Shown: in pieces, positions 1 to 8,829 of the stretch
How positions within the stretch are numbered: position 1 is the first letter of the stretch
Layout: every line of letters begins with the position of its first letter
Assembly: GCA_003139995.1 (NCBI GenBank)
Contig: PLIC01000230.1
Coordinates: forward strand, 21,342 to 85,341
DNA: 64,000 bases
Direction of reading: 5' to 3'
Origin: Candidatus Acidiflorens stordalenmirensis
GTDB taxonomy: Bacteria > Acidobacteriota > Terriglobia > Terriglobales > Acidobacteriaceae
Program-made: the position numbers and the translations under genes
Notes under the pieces: generated by a model
Databases searched by the model: none
What the model was told of the DNA's origin: nothing
Seen by the model: the letters and a program-made list of their open reading frames with translations, nothing else

Positions 1-1080
1 GAAGCGGCGCATCCTGACGTTCATTACGATCCCCAGCGCCAAAAACATGAAAAGAACGGAAGACCCACCGTAACTCATGAGCGGCAGAGGTATTCCCGTG
101 ACTGGCATAAAGCCAACCACCATGCCGACGTTGACCAGAACGTGAAAGCTAAGCACAGCCACCACACCCATCACCAGAAATGCCCCAGCGCGGTCGGGCG
201 CCGTTTGCGCATTCTGGGTCAACCGCATCAGCACTATGAAGTATAACAGCAGAAGCGCCAAAGCTCCTACAAACCCGTGTTCCTCGGCAAACGCCGCAAA
301 AATGAAGTCGGTCTGCGGCACCGGCAGGAACGCCAGATGCGTCTGCGATCCCTGGCTGCTGCCAAAGATTCCGCCCGACCCCACCGCAATCAGCGATTGA
401 TTCACTTGATATCCGGAGCCCTGCCGATCCGCGTCCGGATTGATAAAACTCGCCAACCGTTCCTTCTGATATGGTTTCAGCACCTTGATCCAGGCCACCG
501 GAACCAGCAGCCCGGCGATCATCAGCACGATCAGCGCCTGCTTCCATCGCAGCCCGCCCAGAAACAAGCCCATGATCGCCACCGGCATATACGTCAGCGC
601 CGTCCCCAGGTCCGGTTGCGCGAGCACCATCAGCATCGGAAAGCCGACGATCGCGCCCGCCTTCAGAAAGTCCGGCCACGACAGCTCCCGCTCATGCAAA
701 TCCTGAAAGTACTTCGCCATCGCCAGAATCAGGATTAGCTTCACCCACTCCGACGGCTGAAAATGCCCACCCCCTGGCATCTTGATCCAGCGCCGCGCTC
801 CCAGATACTTCTGCCCGAAGAGAATCACCGCGATCAGAGACGCCAGCGATGCAATGTACATCCAGTGGATTTGTTCAAGCACGGCTTGATAGTTGATCAG
901 GCTGACCAGGAACATCGCGCCCAGGCCCGCCACAATCCAGTAGATTTGCTTGATGTGGGCTCCGGCAAATTTTGTGTGCTCGGTCGCGCTGTGAATCTGC
1001 ACCACACCCAGCGCGCAAATCGCCAGCATGAAGCCCATCAGGACCCAGTCGAAATCTCGGAAGGAAACGTAGCGCGACAT
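1..1080 (-). CDS. rodA: Rod-shape-determining peptidoglycan polymerase RodA (3' end outside window)
   Basis: SEDS-family glycosyltransferase that polymerises lipid II for lateral wall growth with its partner PBP2. The minus-strand frame opens at ATG 1078-1080 and stays open to base 1, giving 360 residues without a stop, so the C-terminal tail is cut off by the window edge. Visible signs are about ten hydrophobic segments, a QPDLGTAL motif, a central SGYQVNQSLIAVGSG-type loop and the late MPVTGIPLPLMSYGGSS block typical of RodA/FtsW. The gene is short for FtsW, and the FecR-domain gene lies about 80 bases upstream on the same strand. The RodA rather than FtsW assignment is an inference from these motifs; no mreBCD or mrdA is in view to confirm it. 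Confidence 0.9.
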   Translation of the reverse strand, partial: MSRYVSFRDFDWVLMGFMLAICALGVVQIHSATEHTKFAGAHIKQIYWIVAGLGAMFLVSLINYQAVLEQIHWMYIASLASLIAVILFGQKYLGARRWIKMPGGGHFQPSEWVKLILILAMAKYFQDLHERELSWPDFLKAGAIVGFPMLMVLAQPDLGTALTYMPVAIMGLFLGGLRWKQALIVLMIAGLLVPVAWIKVLKPYQKERLASFINPDADRQGSGYQVNQSLIAVGSGGIFGSSQGSQTHLAFLPVPQTDFIFAAFAEEHGFVGALALLLLYFIVLMRLTQNAQTAPDRAGAFLVMGVVAVLSFHVLVNVGMVVGFMPVTGIPLPLMSYGGSSVLFMFLALGIVMNVRMRRF

Positions 1081-1160
1081 CGATTCAGTCGCCCACCCCA
1101 GAACGCGTTGCACGCAACTCAGAGCAAGAACTCACAGCTGGAACTCGCTCGCAACAAAAA

Positions 1161-1844
1161 TCACTGGCAGGGATTCGTCGGACACGCCGGACTCACCGGG
1201 GGTTCCGGCCGTAACCAGATCCACACCGCAGCCCCACCCACGGCAGCCAATCCGCCGTAGACCACTGGCGGCGAACTCATGATTCCTCCACCCGCCGCCG
1301 GCGCTGCCCCGGCTGCTCGCCGGTGCTTTTTCTTCTTTTTCTCCGTATCGGACGTGTCGTCGCGTGTTGTCTGCTGCCCCTGCGTCACGGTTGTCGTTCC
1401 TTTGTCGTCTTGCACCGTCACGTCGCCCTTGTTGGCCGCGATCTGCACGCGCCCATCCACATCCGTAACCTGAAACTCAGTCCACGAATTGCTCGCTGGT
1501 GTCACCGTCACGTCGCCGGCGCGCGCCACCAGTCCGCGCGAAGTTGTCACGCGCACTGCGCCATGCTCAAGCTCCACTGCCGGCCCCTCAAATTTAACCA
1601 GCGAGTCCGCCAGCACCATCACGTTGGATCCGGTCGCTTGAATGCTGGCCGTTGAATCGGGCCGCGTCTGCAACATGTCTCCCGAGAACACGGCCGCCGA
1701 TTTCGGCGCCTCACTCCCGTTCAACCAGGCTGCGCCGTTCGTGTACAACATGGCCGACGCCGTCTCTCCCGCCAGCATCCCTTGTGCCGGGAACAGAATT
1801 GCAAGTAAACAGCACACCGCACACCGAAGCCTTGACTCTGACAT
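1161..1844 (-). CDS. Exported FecR-domain protein with C-terminal membrane segment
   Basis: A secreted or membrane-anchored protein of about 227 residues. It opens with a hydrophobic signal segment (CAVCCLLAILFPAQG), followed by a FecR-like beta domain (residues about 30-130) with the usual run of short strands around SGDMLQTRPDSTASIQ and VLADSLVKFEGPAVELEHG. A charged lysine stretch and an Ala/Gly-rich linker come next, then a predicted membrane helix near the C-terminus. I prefer the second methionine (1844), because a GGAG lies upstream and it gives a compact signal peptide; an upstream ATG at 1865 is also in frame. FecR domains are often surface sensors or structural modules, but no sigma factor sits nearby, so the role is unknown. 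Confidence 0.7.
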   Translation of the reverse strand: MSESRLRCAVCCLLAILFPAQGMLAGETASAMLYTNGAAWLNGSEAPKSAAVFSGDMLQTRPDSTASIQATGSNVMVLADSLVKFEGPAVELEHGAVRVTTSRGLVARAGDVTVTPASNSWTEFQVTDVDGRVQIAANKGDVTVQDDKGTTTVTQGQQTTRDDTSDTEKKKKKHRRAAGAAPAAGGGIMSSPPVVYGGLAAVGGAAVWIWLRPEPPVSPACPTNPCQ

Positions 1845-1934
1845 GGGTTCGGACCACTCCCGCATTTCTGAGTTTGTTTTATCCTAAGCCGTAACGGGTT
1901 ACAGGTCAATGCGTTTGTTCCCTTCCGTGCACTC

Positions 1935-3557
1935 CTAAGTTACGACGATCGGCGGGGCGGCATGCGCGACGCTCCACCCCGGCTCGCGCCAAGCAGGCTC
2001 CCCAGCCGGGCCCACCATCGGCTTCCCCATGAGCATCTCGCCATTCATTCCTTCGACTTTCGCATCCATCCAGCGGTTCGCCTCATGATGCCCGGAAACT
2101 TTCATCTTCAGGTAATTGTCTGTCAGTGCCTCGGTGAATTCCGCTCCTCCCGATTGCAACGTGATCGCCCCGACCACCGTCCCTACCAGCGACCGCATAA
2201 ACGCAGCTTTCTTCCCTGCTGCAATCTCCCGCAGCACGCGGTTTCTTTCCCGAGCCACCGCCACCGGAACCTGCCCCGGCTGCTCCGCCGCCGGCGTTCC
2301 CGGGCGCGCCGAATATGTGAACACATGCAGATAAGTAAACGGCAGTTCTTCGATCATGCTCCGCGTCTCGTCAAACTCCGCTTCCGTCTCGCCCGGAAAT
2401 CCCACCATCACATCGGCGCCGATCGCCGCAGTTGGCATCGCTTTCCGAATCTTCAGGATCTTCTCCCGGTAATGCCACGGCCGGTACTTGCGATGCATGC
2501 GCCGCAACACCCGATCGCTCCCCGACTGCATCGGCACGTGCGCATGTTTGGCGATCCGCTCAGATGCCGCCGCCAGCCCGATCAGTTCATCACTCCAATC
2601 CATCGGCTCGACCGAACTGATCCGCAATCTCTCAAGAGCCGTTTGACTGAGGATGGCGCGAATCAGATCGACAAGTCGTTGGTCGCTGTTCGCTATTCGT
2701 CGTTCGCTGCCCGCCGTGCGCTTTGCAGCACTTTCTTGCGCCCCGAAGAAGCTCGAGGTCGAAGGACTTTCGGGCGGGGTTTCGCGAACCGCCAACGACG
2801 AATAGCGAACAGCGGGAAGATCCCGCCCCCACCGCCCCAAATTGATCCCCGAAATCACCACTTCGCGATAACCTGCCTCCACCAGCGTCCGCACTTCCGC
2901 GATGACGCGCTCGCTCGGCAGCGACCGGCTCTGTCCCCGAACATACGGAATCACGCAAAACGAGCAGCGGTTGTCGCATCCATCCTGCACCTTCAGGTTC
3001 GGACGCGTCCGCTCGTTGGCCGCTTCAAATACCGGAGCCGCCAGCAGTTCGGTGTGCGCAAAAATATCCCCCACTATCACGTTGCTGGTTCGATCCCCGG
3101 AAAGTTGAGCTTTGAAAAGTTGCCCTAGAGCCGGGTGCCCCACTCTTTCGCGTTCTTTGCGAAAGGGTGGGATTCGCTCTTGCCCTCCCGAAAGCTCAGC
3201 CAGTGGAACGAACCCCACCGAGAGAGAAGTCGCAATCTCCGCCGCCTGGTGTTTGTGGGAATTACCCACAACCCACGTCACACCCGGCAGCGCTGCCAGC
3301 TCTTCCGGCGCCCGCTGCGCGTAGCAGCCAGTCACCAGGATGCGGCAATCCGGATTCACCCGCTGCAGCCGCCGGATCGAAGCGCGCGCATCTTTGTCCG
3401 CTCCCTCGGTCACCGTGCAGGTATTCAGCACAACAATTTCGGCGTCCCGAGCCGCCCCTGCGTGCTCCAGTCCGCGCTCTAGAAATTGCCGTTCCAGTGC
3501 CGCCCCATCCGCCTGCGTGGCGCGGCAGCCAAAATTTTCTATGTAGAAGCGAGCCAC
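1935..3557 (-). CDS. mtaB: tRNA (N6-threonylcarbamoyladenosine37-C2)-methylthiotransferase MtaB
   Basis: Radical-SAM methylthiotransferase that converts t6A37 to ms2t6A in ANN-decoding tRNAs. The N-terminal UPF0004 domain carries the cluster cysteines in NTCTV and TGCYAQR. The radical-SAM motif is C-x3-C-x2-C (CDNRCSFC), followed by VRGQSRSLPSE. Later blocks such as ISSVEP, HVPMQSGSD and FPGETEAEF are the family landmarks, and a TRAM-like tail follows. At 540 residues it is clearly longer than usual (about 430-450). The excess comes from two in-frame insertions that look like palindromic intergenic repeats (3139-3171 and 2685-2813). The start is GTG at 3557 with AGGAG upstream. Family assignment is strong, and whether the insertions affect activity is unknown. 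Confidence 0.93.
   Translation of the reverse strand: MARFYIENFGCRATQADGAALERQFLERGLEHAGAARDAEIVVLNTCTVTEGADKDARASIRRLQRVNPDCRILVTGCYAQRAPEELAALPGVTWVVGNSHKHQAAEIATSLSVGFVPLAELSGGQERIPPFRKERERVGHPALGQLFKAQLSGDRTSNVIVGDIFAHTELLAAPVFEAANERTRPNLKVQDGCDNRCSFCVIPYVRGQSRSLPSERVIAEVRTLVEAGYREVVISGINLGRWGRDLPAVRYSSLAVRETPPESPSTSSFFGAQESAAKRTAGSERRIANSDQRLVDLIRAILSQTALERLRISSVEPMDWSDELIGLAAASERIAKHAHVPMQSGSDRVLRRMHRKYRPWHYREKILKIRKAMPTAAIGADVMVGFPGETEAEFDETRSMIEELPFTYLHVFTYSARPGTPAAEQPGQVPVAVARERNRVLREIAAGKKAAFMRSLVGTVVGAITLQSGGAEFTEALTDNYLKMKVSGHHEANRWMDAKVEGMNGEMLMGKPMVGPAGEPAWREPGWSVAHAAPPIVVT
2685..2813. repeat. In-frame palindromic heptad element inside mtaB
   Basis: A perfect 20-base inverted repeat has arms at 2685-2704 and 2794-2813. 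The arms consist of seven-base units of the GTTCGCT / ATTCGTC type, the same units found just upstream of hisS (13554-13581). The element is 129 bases long (43 codons) and stays in frame. It falls between GINLGRWGRDL and LVDLIRAIL, a surface loop in other MtaB proteins. Confidence 0.8.
3139..3171. repeat. In-frame palindrome inside mtaB (CACTTCTC-family relative)
   Basis: Arms 3139-3150 and 3160-3171 pair over 12 bases with one G-T pair and enclose a short loop. The sequence context (GGGTGCCCCACT...GTGGG) resembles the repeats at 13404-13428 and 21275-21303. It encodes the segment around KERERVGHPALGQ of MtaB, between the N-terminal domain and the radical-SAM domain. Confidence 0.65.
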
Positions 3558-3686
3558 GCTCCTATACTAAATGAGTGGATGCCGCGGCTGAAGCTCACGT
3601 GATCGCCAAATCGCGATCGCCACATGAAGACCGCCGCGAGCCGATTCCGCAGTACACTGCATCTCCAATCCCCTTAAGAGGTGCAG

Positions 3687-4134
3687 ATGAAACGTCGCAT
3701 TCTTGTCGACGATGATCCCGCCGTCCTGCTGACGCTCAAAGCCGTTCTCGATCTCCACGGATTTGAAGTCGAAACCGCCGGCAGTTCCGCCGAGGCCTTT
3801 GCCCGCATCGAATCCGGCGTTTACCAAATGGTCATCAGCGACCTGCACATGGAAACCGAAGAGGCCGGCTTGGAAGTCATCCGCGCCGCGCCGCCAAGCC
3901 TATAATCCCGCGACCGCTCTGCTCACCGCCTATCCGCCTTCCGGCGAACATCGGGACGGGAAACATGAGGACGGGAAACATCGGGACGACGGGGGAGATT
4001 GGACCGGAGAAAACTCGGACTCGTTGCTCATCAAGCCGCTCGGCACCGGCGACCTTCTGCGTCAGGTGGAAGCCCTGCTCATCCGCCACGCCGACAAGCA
4101 GCTCGGCCAGCGTAATTCCGGCCCCAAGACGTAA
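3687..4134 (+). pseudogene. Response-regulator receiver domain, split by a one-base frameshift
   Basis: A single-domain CheY-like receiver in two frames. The first part (from ATG 3687, after TTAAGAGG) has the acidic pair in LVDDDP, the phospho-acceptor region MVISDLHM and helix 3. It then runs into TAA at about 3903. The second part continues in another frame from about 3892 with RQAYNPATALLTAYP, the conserved switch threonine, and LLIKPL with the conserved lysine. One extra base near 3890 explains the break. The second part also contains three tandem 15-base units (3949-3993), which lengthen a loop. It may be a decayed gene, a recent mutation or a sequencing error. No histidine kinase is adjacent. 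Confidence 0.7.
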
Positions 4135-4201
4135 GACCCCATTGACACGCAGGATGTGATGAATCCCGCCGGCCCCGCTTCCCTCAACGTTCAAAGAATA
4201 A

Positions 4202-4522
4202 TCAGGCGCTCGCGATCCGCCGCCCCTGCTGAAAACACTCGCGGCACAGCACCGGGCGACCTTGCGTCGGACGAAACGGCACCGTGGTTTCCTTCCGACA
4301 CTGCGAGCAATTCGTCCGGGTCTCTGTCTTCGTGTACGAATGCCCGCGCGACTGCCCTTGCGACGAAGTCCCAACCACTGCCATGCGCTTGCCTTTGCAG
4401 TTCTTGCAACGTTTGGGTTCGTTCTTGAACTGCTTGTCGCGGAAGAACAGTTGTTCCCCCGCTGTGAACACGAAATCCGTGCCACAATCCACGCATTTCA
4501 AAACCTTGTCCTGGTATTCCAT
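4202..4522 (-). CDS. Double zinc-ribbon protein
   Basis: A protein of 106 residues with two treble-clef or zinc-ribbon units. The N-terminal unit has CVDCGTDF with a later CKNC, and matches the pattern of the 'probable zinc-ribbon' family (YxDKxLxCxDCGxxF ... NEPKRCKxC). The C-terminal unit has CSQC, then VPFRPTQGRPVLCRECF. I start at the internal methionine (4522, MEYQDKVLKC) because the family begins there; the longer frame to 4591 adds an unlikely leader. Such proteins probably bind nucleic acid or protein partners, but the exact function is not known. It lies between the broken receiver gene and rpsU. Confidence 0.8.
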   Translation of the reverse strand: MEYQDKVLKCVDCGTDFVFTAGEQLFFRDKQFKNEPKRCKNCKGKRMAVVGTSSQGQSRGHSYTKTETRTNCSQCRKETTVPFRPTQGRPVLCRECFQQGRRIASA

Positions 4523-4769
4523 TGGAGAGGCGCTCCCATTCCGCGTCCCTGCTCTGCACGGGAGACCCGAATAGGGAAGGATCCGGTTCACATCGTGGGC
4601 AGGAGATTTACATCCCCCTCATGTTGCCCCCTGGATTCGGCCCGCCATGCGGTGTGCGTCGCATGGTTGCTGCTATTCTGATTACGTCAACTGCCGGGGG
4701 AATGCTAACGAGCTTCGCCCCGAACGACTCTCGCCTCGATCATCTTCGAATCGTTTTCGAGTGCGAGGG

Positions 4770-4802
4770 ACGGGCCGCCCCACGAGCGAACGGCCCGTTT
4801 TT
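4770..4802 (+). terminator. Rho-independent terminator reading rightwards
   Basis: Perfect eight-base stem (4770-4777 with 4791-4798) followed by a run of T on the plus strand. A second imperfect stem (about 4730-4767) lies immediately before it. The U-tract has the wrong orientation for rpsU, which ends at 4805 on the other strand, and no plus-strand protein gene precedes it. Confidence 0.6.
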
Positions 4803-4804
4803 CC

Positions 4805-5002
4805 TTAGTCCTGTTCCTTGCGTGCTTTCTTGCGGCTGCGTTTGCGAGCCAGCGCTTCTTTTACTCGCTTCCTCTCGCCGGGCTTCAGGTAAAACGAGTG
4901 ACGCTTTACTTCCTTGATAATGTCCTCGGTCTGCACCTTCCGCTTGAACCGACGCAGCGCGTTTTCGAGGGATTCACCCTCTTGAAGTCGAACTTCCGCC
5001 AA
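4805..5002 (-). CDS. rpsU: 30S ribosomal protein bS21
   Basis: A small basic protein of 65 residues that binds the 30S platform near the anti-Shine-Dalgarno region. The family pattern is clear: an N-terminal acidic stretch (LQEGESLENALRRFKRKV), then a helix (KEVKRHSFYLKPGERKR) and a lysine/arginine-rich tail. The length is normal for the family. It is flanked by the zinc-ribbon gene (same strand, 280 bases downstream) and the TonB-dependent receptor gene. Confidence 0.95.
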   Translation of the reverse strand: MAEVRLQEGESLENALRRFKRKVQTEDIIKEVKRHSFYLKPGERKRVKEALARKRSRKKARKEQD

Positions 5003-5099
5003 CGGACTACACCCCCCACTCGTCCTAAGTGGACTTGTTAGTTATGGCAAGTATTGCCCTCCTAAGTCAAGTGGAATGTGTGGAAATCTTCATCGCGCC

Positions 5100-8000
5100 T
5101 TAGAAATTCAGCCGCGTCGACAATTGCATCTGTCGCGGAGCGTACGCGCTCATCGGCTTCATGAGACTTGTAGGTTGCTGATAATAAGCCGGATAGTAAG
5201 TTCCTCCCACGTTTTGCGTGTACTTTACGAACTGTCCCGCCGAATTATAGAAACCGTCGTCGCTCAAGTCGTCCCTTTGATTATCGCGATTGAACAGATT
5301 GAATGACTCCGCGGTCAACTCCAGATGACACCGTCCGCCCAGATTCATCTTTCTTGTCAGTCGCAGATCCATGGTCGCATAGGCCGGACCGATAAATGCG
5401 TTGCGCCCATACCCCGACAAACGGTCGTTGCTCGTGTCCCCATCCTGATTCGGATCGCCCGACACCATCGCGTTCGCCGGACGTCCGCTGCCATACGTCA
5501 TGATCCCCGAGATTTTCCAGTGGTCGAACATCGCCGCCAGAGCTTTCTGCCCGGCCGCAAACGGGTTCGGTTCCTCAATCGCTGAAATCGACAGCCGCTG
5601 CCGCTGGTCCGTCACGCTCGACGCCTTCTCACTTTTCGTTGAGTACGAGTTCTGCACTGTCGACGCTCCCGTCGCCAGCGCATCCTGCCCGTCGTCAATC
5701 GCGTGCGCCCACGTGTACGCCAGACGGAAATCCATGCCTCCCGACATCCGCTTGCGCAGCGACACCGTCATTCCGTGATACACGCTCGATGCCGCACTCT
5801 CAAACTGGTCGATTGCCCCCAGTTGCGAGATCGGGCGGCTCAACGTGTTGATACACGGTGGATACGGACAACTGATGCTGTAATTCGTCTGCCAGGTCGC
5901 AAACGACTCCACGTTATAAAACTCATTTGGAACAATACTGCCGGTCGAGTCGACGACCGGATAGCTGTAGTAAGTCGGCGGCGGCAGATTTACATCTCGC
6001 GCCCGGATCATGTCCACGCCGTGCACAAACAAGTAAGACAACGTCCCCATAAACCCGCCGCCCATTTCCCGCTCTAGGCTCAGACTTGCCTGCTGCACCC
6101 GGGGCGTCTTAAAGTCCGGCGCAAACGCCGACACCTCGCTGGTCGCATACTGCTGCCACGCCGCCGGCAGCGTGCACGAGACCGGCCCCCGAGGACAGTT
6201 CACCGCCGCATTCGGATAAGAAGGAAACACCTGGCCCTGGTAGAAGTCCGTATTGTCCAGGGAAAGAAAGTTGTCGCTCAGTCCATTGTTATTGATCACC
6301 GCCGACTGATAAATCCCCGGAATGCGGGTATAGAAAATTCCAAATCCCGCCCGCACCATCAGCGGACGATCGTCGCCGAGCGCATATCCAATTCCGACGC
6401 GCGGCGCGAAATTAGTCCCACGCAACGGCATCTTGCCTGCCTGCGGCCACAGCGGATTTCTCACCATTCCCTTCTTCGAGAACGTCTGCAAATCGTAGCG
6501 CGTTCCCAGGCTCAAGCTGAACTTCGGTGTCAGCCGCGCCGTGTCCTGCACAAACCCCGCGTAGTCGTTGCTGTCCGGATGCGATACCGGATTCCCGAAA
6601 TTCTGCTCGTAATATCGCGCTAAGTTGGCGGGCGGCCCAGTCCAGCTGCGGGCATGCGCATCCCAGCTCGGCATGATTGTGTGCGCATACGCCCGCAGCG
6701 GCGTTAACTCCAGTCCCCCGTGCATTGGCACAAACGTCAGCGGATTCACCGCAATATCGTCGAATAAATACTCTCCGCTGTACAACGACGGGAAGTAGTT
6801 GTAGTCCCAGGTCCGCATCCCGTCGGCCCCGAACTTCCACTGGTTGCGTCCCCGGCTCAGGCTCAAAGTCTCCGCCAGGTGCAGCCGGTGTTCCCGCGTC
6901 TGCCGCGGCAATGTCGAAGATTGCCCTAAATCCGCCATCCAACTGTAGATGCTCGTCCGCACCCCGGTCGAGTTGGGAAACGACTGTTCCAGGTCGCGCG
7001 AAAACTGCGCCCGCAGATGGCTCGTCAGCCGCGGCGTCATGCTGCCCGACAAACTCAGCGACGCGCTTTCCGTCGCCACGTCCTCTTCCCCATTCCCGCT
7101 CATCGCATAATTTGTAATCGGACTCCCCGAATCAAAAGAGACGTTGTTCGTCCCATAAGACCGCGCTGTGCTCAGCCGCGCCGAAAGATACTGGTGCGGC
7201 GTCAGCACCCGGTCCAGCTTCAAAGATCCCGTTTCCCCCAACAACTTCGCAGGAAACGTCCCTCCATTCTGCGAAAGCTGCGCCGCCGCCGGCGACAAGT
7301 TCGCCGCGATGCACAGGCCAGCGGCCGCGTCTTCCGGAGAACAGCCCGCCACGATCGCCTCGTCGCAGGCCGACCCACCGCCTTGCCCCACCCCCGGCTG
7401 GTTCGCGGGATCGCAGACCTCGTAGTCCAAAATACTCGGGTATGTACCCAACTGCGGCATAACCGTCGTCGCACCGTCCTCGAATTGCACCACCCTGGGC
7501 AAATCGAAAATGTGCTGATCGTAACTGGCAAACAAGAACGTCTTGCTGCGCTGGATCGGCCCACCAACCGTCCCGCCAAACTGGTGCTGTATATTGTTCG
7601 GATTGAACGTCATAAATGGAGGCGTCGCTCCGCCCAGCGCACTATCGCGCAGATAATAGAATGTGCTCCCGTGCCACTGGTTCGTGCCCGACTTGGTCAC
7701 CACATTCACCACCGCGCCTCCGGCCCGTCCCGACTCCGCCCCATAACCGCTCGACTGCACGCGGAACTCCTGCACCATCTCGTTCGAAAACTGGTAAGGC
7801 GCGCGATACCGCCCCGAAGCCTGCGCAAAGAATCCGTTGTTGTTGTCCCCTCCATCCACCAGGAAGCTCGTGTTATATCCGCGAATCCCACCATAAGAAA
7901 GATCCCCGTTCGATCCCGACGTCAAATCTCGCGGATCCTGCGTCACCCCCGGCATCAGCAACAACAGGTCCGTGAACCTGCGCCCGTTCAGCGGCAGATC

Positions 8001-8474
8001 CTCGATCTCCCGCTCATCCACCAGGGCCGATACCGAACTCGGATTCATATCCATCAGGCGCGGCGCATCCGACACTGTGATCGTTTCCTTCGGTCCCGCC
8101 ACCTTCAGCTTGAACGTCACGAGCGCCGCCGCTCCTATCTCCACGCGAATCACCGGCGAAATCTCCGGCGACATCCCTTCCGCCTCCGCCCGCGCCGAAT
8201 ACTGCCCCGGCGGCAGCAGATCCACCGCGAATCGTCCCGCCGAATCGGTGGCCGAGTGGTAGCGTATCCCCGTCTCTACTCGGATCGCCACAATATCCGC
8301 GTTCGTGATCGCCGCTCCCTGCGCGTCCAATACCACGCCTCGCAACGCGCCCGTGGACGCATCCTGCGCCCAAGCCAAGGAAGCGCCAAGAATAAGTTGA
8401 AAGAGGAATGCCAGGGAGACAACACGAAAAAAATTGCGAATCGTAGCCAGAAATGGCTCACCGCAGCGGCACAT
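5100..8474 (-). CDS. Oar-like TonB-dependent outer membrane receptor
   Basis: A 1124-residue outer membrane protein. It has a signal peptide (residues about 15-37, ending SLAWAQ), a carboxypeptidase-regulatory beta-sandwich (about 42-128, starting GALRGVVLDAQGAAI), then a plug domain (about 140-260, with LPLNGRRFTDLLLLMPGV and SYGGIRGYNTSFLVDGG) and a long beta-barrel. It ends on the aromatic residue expected for barrel insertion (STRLNF). This architecture is expanded in Acidobacteria, where dozens of paralogues are common. The substrate (peptide, glycan or siderophore) cannot be read from sequence. A TonB is encoded at 32.2 kb, not adjacent. Confidence 0.92.
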   Translation of the reverse strand: MCRCGEPFLATIRNFFRVVSLAFLFQLILGASLAWAQDASTGALRGVVLDAQGAAITNADIVAIRVETGIRYHSATDSAGRFAVDLLPPGQYSARAEAEGMSPEISPVIRVEIGAAALVTFKLKVAGPKETITVSDAPRLMDMNPSSVSALVDEREIEDLPLNGRRFTDLLLLMPGVTQDPRDLTSGSNGDLSYGGIRGYNTSFLVDGGDNNNGFFAQASGRYRAPYQFSNEMVQEFRVQSSGYGAESGRAGGAVVNVVTKSGTNQWHGSTFYYLRDSALGGATPPFMTFNPNNIQHQFGGTVGGPIQRSKTFLFASYDQHIFDLPRVVQFEDGATTVMPQLGTYPSILDYEVCDPANQPGVGQGGGSACDEAIVAGCSPEDAAAGLCIAANLSPAAAQLSQNGGTFPAKLLGETGSLKLDRVLTPHQYLSARLSTARSYGTNNVSFDSGSPITNYAMSGNGEEDVATESASLSLSGSMTPRLTSHLRAQFSRDLEQSFPNSTGVRTSIYSWMADLGQSSTLPRQTREHRLHLAETLSLSRGRNQWKFGADGMRTWDYNYFPSLYSGEYLFDDIAVNPLTFVPMHGGLELTPLRAYAHTIMPSWDAHARSWTGPPANLARYYEQNFGNPVSHPDSNDYAGFVQDTARLTPKFSLSLGTRYDLQTFSKKGMVRNPLWPQAGKMPLRGTNFAPRVGIGYALGDDRPLMVRAGFGIFYTRIPGIYQSAVINNNGLSDNFLSLDNTDFYQGQVFPSYPNAAVNCPRGPVSCTLPAAWQQYATSEVSAFAPDFKTPRVQQASLSLEREMGGGFMGTLSYLFVHGVDMIRARDVNLPPPTYYSYPVVDSTGSIVPNEFYNVESFATWQTNYSISCPYPPCINTLSRPISQLGAIDQFESAASSVYHGMTVSLRKRMSGGMDFRLAYTWAHAIDDGQDALATGASTVQNSYSTKSEKASSVTDQRQRLSISAIEEPNPFAAGQKALAAMFDHWKISGIMTYGSGRPANAMVSGDPNQDGDTSNDRLSGYGRNAFIGPAYATMDLRLTRKMNLGGRCHLELTAESFNLFNRDNQRDDLSDDGFYNSAGQFVKYTQNVGGTYYPAYYQQPTSLMKPMSAYAPRQMQLSTRLNF

Positions 8475-8829
8475 ACCAATCCCCTCGTATCCGAGATTTC
8501 GGAATCGGAGGGGATTCCAGAGACCCTAGAAATCTATATACCAAAGTGCGTCCCACCAGAATGTGACGCACGCACTTGCAATATGTTCAGTTTTCGATGG
8601 CCGTTGGCCGTCCCTGCGATACTTTGGCGCGGAGTGGCCCATTCTTGGCAAACTTGCGATCTTTAGCTCGCATCAATTGCAAGTTCCCCTCGATAAGCGC
8701 GGAGGCAAAAAGGCGAAAGACCTTTGTGCCGCAAAGGGCTTTTTGCCTCCGCAATCTCCAACCTGACTTCGGCAATCGCTCCATGATATGTTGACTATTC
8801 GCAGCTCAAGCTGCGCATCCGATAAATCC
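8475..8829. other. Intergenic region with a strong hairpin
   Basis: This 355-base gap lies between the divergent receptor and gamma-carbonic-anhydrase genes and should hold both promoters. I see no credible gene. The striking feature is a 14-base perfect inverted repeat (8699-8712 with 8739-8752) that encloses a second six-base stem (8721-8726 with 8732-8737). Two short open frames over the region look random. Confidence 0.6.

Noticed and set aside
7017..8666. Long plus-strand open frame (549 codons) opposite the TonB-dependent receptor gene
   Set aside because: Arg/Pro/His-rich translation typical of an antisense shadow in GC-rich DNA. The receptor on the other strand has clear domains.
8563..8766. 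Short plus-strand open frame of 67 codons
   Set aside because: Overlaps the hairpin at 8699-8752, with no ribosome site and no recognisable features.
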